NCBI GenBank assembly: GCA_029245245.1
Contig: JAQWPT010000007.1
Span: 41,942 to 105,941, forward strand
Direction: 5' to 3'
Source: Phycisphaerales bacterium
GTDB taxonomy: Bacteria > Planctomycetota > Phycisphaerae > Phycisphaerales > SM1A02
Length of the DNA: 64,000 bases
Shown: piece after piece, positions 59,279-64,000 of the stretch
Numbering within the stretch: the stretch's first letter is position 1
How the letters are laid out: the number at the start of each line of letters is the position of its first letter
The notes under the pieces: model-generated
Database searches by the model: none
Seen by the model: the letters and a program-made list of their open reading frames with translations, nothing else
Told to the model about the DNA's origin: nothing
Translations under genes and position numbers: made by a program

Positions 59279-62200
59279 ATGAAGTTCCATGCCCCACGGC
59301 CGTTGACGTCCATGATCATGATGACGTTCGCGGGTGTTTCACTGCTTTGTCTGAACACCACTGCCTGGGCCCAGGCGGAAGAACCGCCCGCGGAGAAGGA
59401 GCCCGCTCCGGAGCAGGACTCCTCGACTGAGGGTGAAGCCAAGACAGGCGACGCGACGTCTGAGTCGACAGGTGATGACACCGTGTCGAAGTCGACGCAG
59501 CTTGAAGCGAAGGTGCATGCGGCGAACCTCGCTGCGCAGCGCTTGGCGACCGAAGGTCGTTGGCGCCAGGCGGCCGACAAGTACGCCGAGGTCCTGAAGA
59601 TGATGCCCGAGGACGAGAAGGCTCGCGAGGGGTACCAGCAGGCGATGAACATGCTCAACGAGGGATCGATGCTCCGCACCGGCAAGGGCGTGGGCATGGC
59701 CTCGGTCGAGCAGCAATTGCGTGAGCAGAGCCAGCGTGCGATCGTGGAGTTCGACGAGGCCTACCAGGCCGCACAGGACCAGATCGACCAGGAAAACTAC
59801 TCCGGTGCGGATCGCACCATCCTGACCGCCCAGATCAAGTTGCGGCAGCGCCGCCAGTACCTGAGCGAAGGCGAATTCGACCACATGAACACGCAGGCTG
59901 AGAGCCTGATCACGCAGATCGGACAGTTGCGGGTCAATGCACGGCTGCTTGAAGAGCAGTCGGTGCGTGAAGAGGCGGAGCAGAGTCGCCAGTCCAGCGA
60001 AGAGAAGAGCACACGCGAGCGGAACAAGATCATCTCCGAGAACCTCCGCCGGGTCCGACAGCTTCAGATGGAGCTCAAGTACCGCGAAGCATTGCAGGTG
60101 ATCAACGAGATCCTGTTCATCGACCCGCACAACCCCGCGGCGTTGGCGCTCAAGGACGTCATCCAGCAGACCGAGCTCTATCGGAACTACAGCGATCTGC
60201 AGCGACAGAAGAATCTCGCCTACGGCAAAGCCGAGGTGGAATCACAGCGGTCACTGATCCCTCCGCACGAGAACATGTCGGGACCTGGAGATCGCTCCAT
60301 CTCCGGACTGTTGACGTATCCGGAGGACTGGCCGCAGATCACCTATCGTCGCGGCATCGAGGGTGGATACAACCCACCCCCGGAGGACAAGCGTGTGCTG
60401 GCCAAGATCGAGGCCACCCGCATCCCCATCGACTTCAACAACTACACGTTTGAACTCGTGGGCAACTTCTTCGAGCAGGTTTCGGGCATCAAGATGTACA
60501 TCGACTGGCCGGCCCTGGAACTGCTGGGCGTCGATCGTGAGACCACGCTCCAACTGCAGCTGGCCGAGGTGCCGATGTCCATCGCCCTCGACCGCGTGCT
60601 CGAGCAACTCGGCGAAGAGCCGGACCACCCGGCCTGGGCCGTCCAGGACGGCATGCTGCTGGTGTCCTCCAAGGAGGCCCTCCAGGAACGCAAGGTCCTG
60701 ATCGTCTACGACGTGCGTGACATCATCATGCCCATCCCGGACTTCAACAATGCACCCACGCTCGACCTCGGCAACTTCGGTGGCGGTGGCGGCGGCATGG
60801 GTGGTGGCGGCTTCGGCGGCGGCGGCGGCGTCGGCGGCGGCGGCGGCGGTGGTCGCGGCGGTGGCTTCGGCGGTGGCGGCGGCGGCATGGGCGGCGGCGG
60901 TGGCGGCGGTGGCGGTGGCCAGGCCGGTGGCCCTGACTACGGTCAGCTCGAGGACGACAATCTCGACAAGCTCAAGCTCATCATCCGCGACAACGTCGAT
61001 TCCGAGGGCTGGCGTGAGTACGGAGGCGAAGTCAGCCGCATGGAGGACTTCAACAAGAACCTCGTGATCTCCTCGACGCCCCACAACCACATGGACGTCG
61101 GGGCACTGTTGCGGATGCTCCGTGAAGCTCGCTCGGTCCTGATCAACGTCGAAGCCCGATTCCTCGAGGTCGACACCGACTGGTACGAGGAGATCGGCGT
61201 CAACCTCGATCTCTACTTCAACACGAACAACGACATCTGGAATCGGGCCACCGATGCGGACCCCAATGCACGCCTGAGCGACTTCTTCGTCAACGAGGGC
61301 GTGGAGGCCGGGCAGTTGAAGGATTCGATCATCTACGGCACGGTCAACCAGCCTCTTGATCCGACTGGATCTCCAGGCATCAATACAGTCAACACTGGTG
61401 CTTCCAGGGGCATTCCCGGACCATTGCTCCAGAACTTCGACTACATCGCCAATGGAGTTCCCGGATCCCCGATCCGTCTCGGTAACGAGACCTCCGGCTG
61501 GAATCCAATCGGCATGGTTCAGAACTCACTGAACATCCTGGAGACGGTGGCTCCGCTGACGTCGTTCGGTTCGACGGTGGCTTCACTGGCTCCGGCCCTG
61601 GGTGTGAACATCCAGTACATGGATGACATCCAGGTCGACCTGCTCATCAAGGCCACGCAGGCCGATTCGCGTTCCGTGACACTGACCGCACCTCGCCTGA
61701 CCTTCTACAACGGTCAGCAGGCGTGGATCTCGGTCAATACGCAGCAGTCCTACGTTGCCGGTCTGACTCCGGTCACGGGTGAGGGCTCGGGTGCGTTCGA
61801 GCCGGACATCGGCATTCTTGCCACCGGTTTCGTGCTCGACGTGAAGGGTTCGGTTTCGGCCGACCGCCGCTACGTGACCATGAACGTCCACTTCCAGCTC
61901 ACCAAGCCGCTCGGTCAGGAGAAGACCTCGACCTTCGGTGGTGCGGCCGGTGGTGCCGGGTTCGGTGGTGGTGGTGGTGCCGGCTTCAGCGGTACGGTTG
62001 ACCTGCCGACGATCATCACCAAGGATCTCTGGGTGACCACCTCCGTACCCGACAAGGGCACGGCCCTGCTCGGTGGCCAACGCACGGTCGAGGAGTACGA
62101 GACCGAGGTCGGGGTTCCGATCCTCTCCAAGATCCCGTACATCAACCGCTTCTTCACCAACCGGGTGACGAGCACCGAGGAAGTCACGTTGCTGATCCTG

Positions 62201-62299
62201 CTGCGACCTGAAATCATCATCCAGTCGGAGAACGAGGATCTGCTCTTCCCCGGACTGCTTGATGCGGTCGGTTCCGGCATGAACTACAACATGCCGTGA
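59279..62299 (+). CDS. Outer-membrane secretin (GspD/PilQ-like) with a poly-glycine linker
   Basis: About 1006 residues. ATG 59279 has GGGAGAG 5 nt upstream and gives a signal peptide ending AWA-QAEE. A TPR-like region (RWRQAADKYAEVLKMMPEDEKAREGY, residues about 95-125) and a coiled region come first, then an STN/N0-like domain (about 380-480). A Gly-rich stretch of about 55 residues spans 500-555. The C-terminal third has the secretin core with the VPxLSxIPyinrFF-type signature (VGVPILSKIPYINRFFTNR) and LLILLRPEII. Secretins form large gated outer-membrane pores for type II secretion or type IV pili. The FHA-GspE ATPase at 10863 may drive the same apparatus. Confidence 0.9.
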   Translation: MKFHAPRPLTSMIMMTFAGVSLLCLNTTAWAQAEEPPAEKEPAPEQDSSTEGEAKTGDATSESTGDDTVSKSTQLEAKVHAANLAAQRLATEGRWRQAADKYAEVLKMMPEDEKAREGYQQAMNMLNEGSMLRTGKGVGMASVEQQLREQSQRAIVEFDEAYQAAQDQIDQENYSGADRTILTAQIKLRQRRQYLSEGEFDHMNTQAESLITQIGQLRVNARLLEEQSVREEAEQSRQSSEEKSTRERNKIISENLRRVRQLQMELKYREALQVINEILFIDPHNPAALALKDVIQQTELYRNYSDLQRQKNLAYGKAEVESQRSLIPPHENMSGPGDRSISGLLTYPEDWPQITYRRGIEGGYNPPPEDKRVLAKIEATRIPIDFNNYTFELVGNFFEQVSGIKMYIDWPALELLGVDRETTLQLQLAEVPMSIALDRVLEQLGEEPDHPAWAVQDGMLLVSSKEALQERKVLIVYDVRDIIMPIPDFNNAPTLDLGNFGGGGGGMGGGGFGGGGGVGGGGGGGRGGGFGGGGGGMGGGGGGGGGGQAGGPDYGQLEDDNLDKLKLIIRDNVDSEGWREYGGEVSRMEDFNKNLVISSTPHNHMDVGALLRMLREARSVLINVEARFLEVDTDWYEEIGVNLDLYFNTNNDIWNRATDADPNARLSDFFVNEGVEAGQLKDSIIYGTVNQPLDPTGSPGINTVNTGASRGIPGPLLQNFDYIANGVPGSPIRLGNETSGWNPIGMVQNSLNILETVAPLTSFGSTVASLAPALGVNIQYMDDIQVDLLIKATQADSRSVTLTAPRLTFYNGQQAWISVNTQQSYVAGLTPVTGEGSGAFEPDIGILATGFVLDVKGSVSADRRYVTMNVHFQLTKPLGQEKTSTFGGAAGGAGFGGGGGAGFSGTVDLPTIITKDLWVTTSVPDKGTALLGGQRTVEEYETEVGVPILSKIPYINRFFTNRVTSTEEVTLLILLRPEIIIQSENEDLLFPGLLDAVGSGMNYNMP
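60780..60935 (+). repeat. GGC-rich tandem repeat encoding a glycine tract in the secretin
   Basis: About 155 nt of nearly pure GGC/GGT codons encode Gly with occasional Met, Phe, Val and Arg. Such a tract can vary in length by slippage without changing frame. It sits between the N0-like domain and the next secretin domain. Confidence 0.85.
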
Positions 62300-62324
62300 C
62301 CTGCGGATACCAGGAGTGACCACC

Positions 62325-62684
62325 ATGAGCAATCACGCGGCCATGCTTCAGATCAATGACCACGAGGGCTTGATCGAAGCGCGTCTCATGATGGATGCGA
62401 TCGTCGACGAAGCGAACATCCAGTCGATGGATCGTGAACTCAAGGGACTCATCGACGGTCGAGAGAAGCCGATGGTGGTCATCAACTTCGGCAACGTCCG
62501 TCACCTTTCCTCCTCGGCGCTTGGAACCCTGATCAGTTTCAACTCCGCGGTGCAGGATCGGGACGGCCAACTTCGCCTGGCCGAGATCAACGAGACCATT
62601 CTCGAGGTCTTCAAGATCACGAAGCTCGACAGGATCTTCGTGATTGAGGAGACGGCGCAGGATGCACGGGCCAGCCTGCGCTGA
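62325..62684 (+). CDS. STAS-domain anti-sigma factor antagonist
   Basis: A 119-residue SpoIIAA/RsbV-like protein. The STAS motif VRHLSSSALGTLISF contains the serine phosphorylated by the partner kinase. ATG 62325 has AGGAG 9 nt upstream; an in-frame GTG 62316 is less likely. In partner switching the unphosphorylated form binds an RsbW-type kinase and frees its target. The RsbW-like gene follows 13 nt downstream and the secretin precedes by 25 nt, so all three may be cotranscribed. No sigma-B-type sigma factor is adjacent. Confidence 0.88.
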   Translation: MSNHAAMLQINDHEGLIEARLMMDAIVDEANIQSMDRELKGLIDGREKPMVVINFGNVRHLSSSALGTLISFNSAVQDRDGQLRLAEINETILEVFKITKLDRIFVIEETAQDARASLR

Positions 62685-62697
62685 GGCGGGAGAGCCC

Positions 62698-63132
62698 ATG
62701 AGCGATCTGCCAGGCTCCGGTACGGGATTCAGGGACAACTGGCGCATCGCCTCTGCGCGGGACGAGATCGAGTCCGTTCTCCAGCAGGTCATGGTGCTGC
62801 TGGGTGGGCATGACTGGGATGAGACATCGATCTTCGCGGTTCGACTGGCCCTGGAAGAAGGGCTCAGCAACGCGATGCGTCATGGCAACAGCGGTGATCC
62901 GCATCGACTGATCCAGTTGGAACTTTCCGGGGACCACGACGGGCTGCTGGCCGTCATCGAGGACGAGGGGCCCGGCTACGACCCCGACAGCGTGCCGGAC
63001 CCGACCGCCGACGAGAACCTGACGGTGGCCTCAGGACGCGGCCTGGCCCTGATCCGGGCCTTCATGACCGAGGTGACGGTGGTGGAGCCGGGCAACCGCC
63101 TGGAGATCCGCTACGCGAGGCCGGCGACGTGA
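62698..63132 (+). CDS. RsbW/SpoIIAB-like serine kinase (HATPase_c_2)
   Basis: A 144-residue GHKL ATPase. The N-box EEGLSNAMRHG, G1 EDEGPGYDP and G2 ASGRGLALIRAFM are all intact, so ATP binding and kinase activity are expected, unlike the kinase-like protein at 45856. It would phosphorylate the STAS protein encoded 13 nt upstream. GGGAGAG lies before ATG 62698. Its regulated target is unknown; known targets include sigma factors, guanylate cyclases and adaptor proteins. Confidence 0.9.
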   Translation: MSDLPGSGTGFRDNWRIASARDEIESVLQQVMVLLGGHDWDETSIFAVRLALEEGLSNAMRHGNSGDPHRLIQLELSGDHDGLLAVIEDEGPGYDPDSVPDPTADENLTVASGRGLALIRAFMTEVTVVEPGNRLEIRYARPAT

Positions 63133-63150
63133 GGTGAGCAAGGTGGTGTG

Positions 63151-64000
63151 ATGCCGAGCGAGAACATGAACATCCGGATCAAGGGCATCAGCCATTACCA
63201 GAATGCTGCAGATCGATGCAGTGAAGGTGAAGTGCTTTCGCTGGTTCCAGAGCCGTCCAACCCCCACGATGCCAATGCGGTTCAAGTCCTTCGTGAGGGC
63301 GACATGGTGGGGTATCTGCCGCGGGAAGTCGCGGCGAAGCTGGTGCAGGCGGCGCAGGAAGGCCGTGTCATTGCGACCGTAAACCATGTGCACCGGGGAT
63401 CCCGGGGGTATCACACCGGCATCGAACTGAACCTCGAGATCGCGTCCGGCCAGGACCGGCAGCCCGGCACCGGGTTCGACGCCGTTCAGGTGGATCCACT
63501 GCTCGAGGTGCTCGCTGGAGACGTGCTTGGGAGACATGGCATCGACGAGGCGGTGCAGCTTGGCGCGACACTGGAGAAACTCCGTCAGGCATTGACCCGC
63601 TTCAAATCCGAAGAACTCGATGCCGAGGGGATGATGCGCGAGGCGAACGAGGCTGCCGCAGCAGTCCGTGCAGGCCTGGTGCCCGGCAGTGAATGCCCCG
63701 ATGCCCTGCGAGTCGCTGGCGTGGCGGCGGTGGTCACTCGCAGGGAGAGCCTCGGGATTGCCGTGTTCAATGCATTGCGCGAGTGGTGCGGAGTGCAGGA
63801 TCCGGTTCCCGGGTCGGTCCTCAAGCTGCTGTCTCTATTGAAACTCATCTTCGAACCCGGAGACGAGGAAAAATCAGAGTACGAGAAGGTTGTTGAATAC
63901 ATTCGGGCAGCCGAGGCAGGTAACTCAAATGCGATGTCCAACCTCGGCATTTGCTATTACAAAGGCAAGGGTGTTGCCCAGGATCACGAGCAGGCGGTGC
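63151..64000 (+). CDS. HIRAN-domain protein with Sel1-like repeats (3' truncated by window end)
   Basis: An open frame of at least 283 codons running off the right edge. ATG 63151 follows AGGTGG by about 5 nt; a second ATG lies five codons on. Residues about 10-85 form a HIRAN domain (EVLSLVPEPSNPHDANAVQVL, MVGYLPREVAAKL), a module that binds DNA ends or modified DNA and is usually attached to SNF2 helicases. A helical middle of about 150 residues follows. At the cut end a Sel1/TPR-like repeat begins (AEAGNSNAMSNLGICYYKGKGVAQDHEQAV). It is 18 nt downstream of the RsbW-like gene and may be in the same operon. HIRAN with Sel1 repeats is not an arrangement I know well. Confidence 0.8.
   Translation, partial: MPSENMNIRIKGISHYQNAADRCSEGEVLSLVPEPSNPHDANAVQVLREGDMVGYLPREVAAKLVQAAQEGRVIATVNHVHRGSRGYHTGIELNLEIASGQDRQPGTGFDAVQVDPLLEVLAGDVLGRHGIDEAVQLGATLEKLRQALTRFKSEELDAEGMMREANEAAAAVRAGLVPGSECPDALRVAGVAAVVTRRESLGIAVFNALREWCGVQDPVPGSVLKLLSLLKLIFEPGDEEKSEYEKVVEYIRAAEAGNSNAMSNLGICYYKGKGVAQDHEQAV

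Noticed and set aside
60780..60935. GGC-rich block considered as a mobile or structural DNA element
   Set aside because: It is in frame within the secretin and encodes a Gly linker, so coding explains it.

Overview
The window is GC-rich chromosomal DNA from a Gram-negative, flagellated bacterium. My best placement is a planctomycete of the Phycisphaerae type. This rests on: two large secreted proteins ending in dockerin-like calcium-loop tails (GDxNxDGxVD..DLL..I..WG); a Cys-rich GACC-type module ahead of one of those tails; an FHA-GspE ATPase fusion; a secretin with a very long Gly linker; and an LptD outer-membrane gene inside a ribH-nusB-ftsY operon. The placement is inferred from protein character, not from a marker-gene tree. 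Gene density is high, and most of the content is core metabolism and cell-envelope housekeeping. I see no prophage, insertion sequence, CRISPR array or obvious genomic island.

Layout. 1-2.8 kb: flagellar regulatory cluster flhF(partial)-flhG-small membrane protein-fliA. 2.8-5.8 kb: orphan 3-oxoacid CoA-transferase B subunit, diverging from an ALDH7-type semialdehyde dehydrogenase and a Nudix protein. 5.9-14.2 kb: giant secreted FG-GAP protein, FHA-GspE ATPase, secreted beta-helix protein. 14.3-19.1 kb: korA-korB-mnmG. 19.1-20.7 kb: a minus-strand tRNA(Thr-Tyr-Pro)-rRNA methyltransferase unit. 20.7-22.3 kb: a non-coding stretch with terminators and dyads, a small DUF2892 membrane protein and an ECF sigma factor. 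22.3-28.3 kb: cardiolipin synthase, saccharopine-dehydrogenase-like protein, FAD amino-acid dehydrogenase, Gfo/Idh oxidoreductase, CPBP protease, ribosomal protein bS20. 28.4-32.3 kb: tRNA-Arg and the pyruvate dehydrogenase operon pdhA-pdhB-pdhC. 32.3-37.6 kb: an unknown protein, an ABC-2 permease, RNase Y, EF-P. 37.6-44.4 kb: a minus-strand operon ribH-nusB-ftsY-lptD-mtnP-rsmA. 44.5-47.1 kb: UbiA prenyltransferase and a degenerate two-component-like pair. 47.1-50.9 kb: a division/cell-wall cluster rsmH-LysM-ftsL-like-ftsI. 50.9-59.0 kb: DUF4190 protein, sucA-sucB, priA, carA. 59.3-64 kb: secretin, STAS and RsbW-type partner-switch proteins, and the start of a HIRAN-Sel1 protein cut by the window edge.

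How the parts connect. Central carbon oxidation is covered three ways: Pdh for pyruvate, Suc for 2-oxoglutarate, and a ferredoxin-type Kor for a 2-oxoacid. ALDH7, the saccharopine-dehydrogenase-like protein and the FAD amino-acid dehydrogenase suggest lysine or other amino-acid catabolism. FHA-GspE and the secretin are 47 kb apart but fit one type II/type IV-like export or pilus apparatus, and the secreted dockerin-tailed proteins are possible substrates.

The items most worth a second look are: (a) a repeated promoter layout in which a TAnnnT box lies exactly 6 nt before the start codon of four unrelated genes, pointing to leaderless mRNAs; (b) a likely non-coding RNA locus near 20.9-21.1 kb with an orphan plus-strand terminator; (c) a histidine-kinase-like/response-regulator-like pair lacking the key residues; (d) the HIRAN-Sel1 fusion next to a partner-switch pair; and (e) an RlmL-like methyltransferase whose NPPY motif reads HGEY. 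I did not find a gene cluster that I would call a clearly new biological system.
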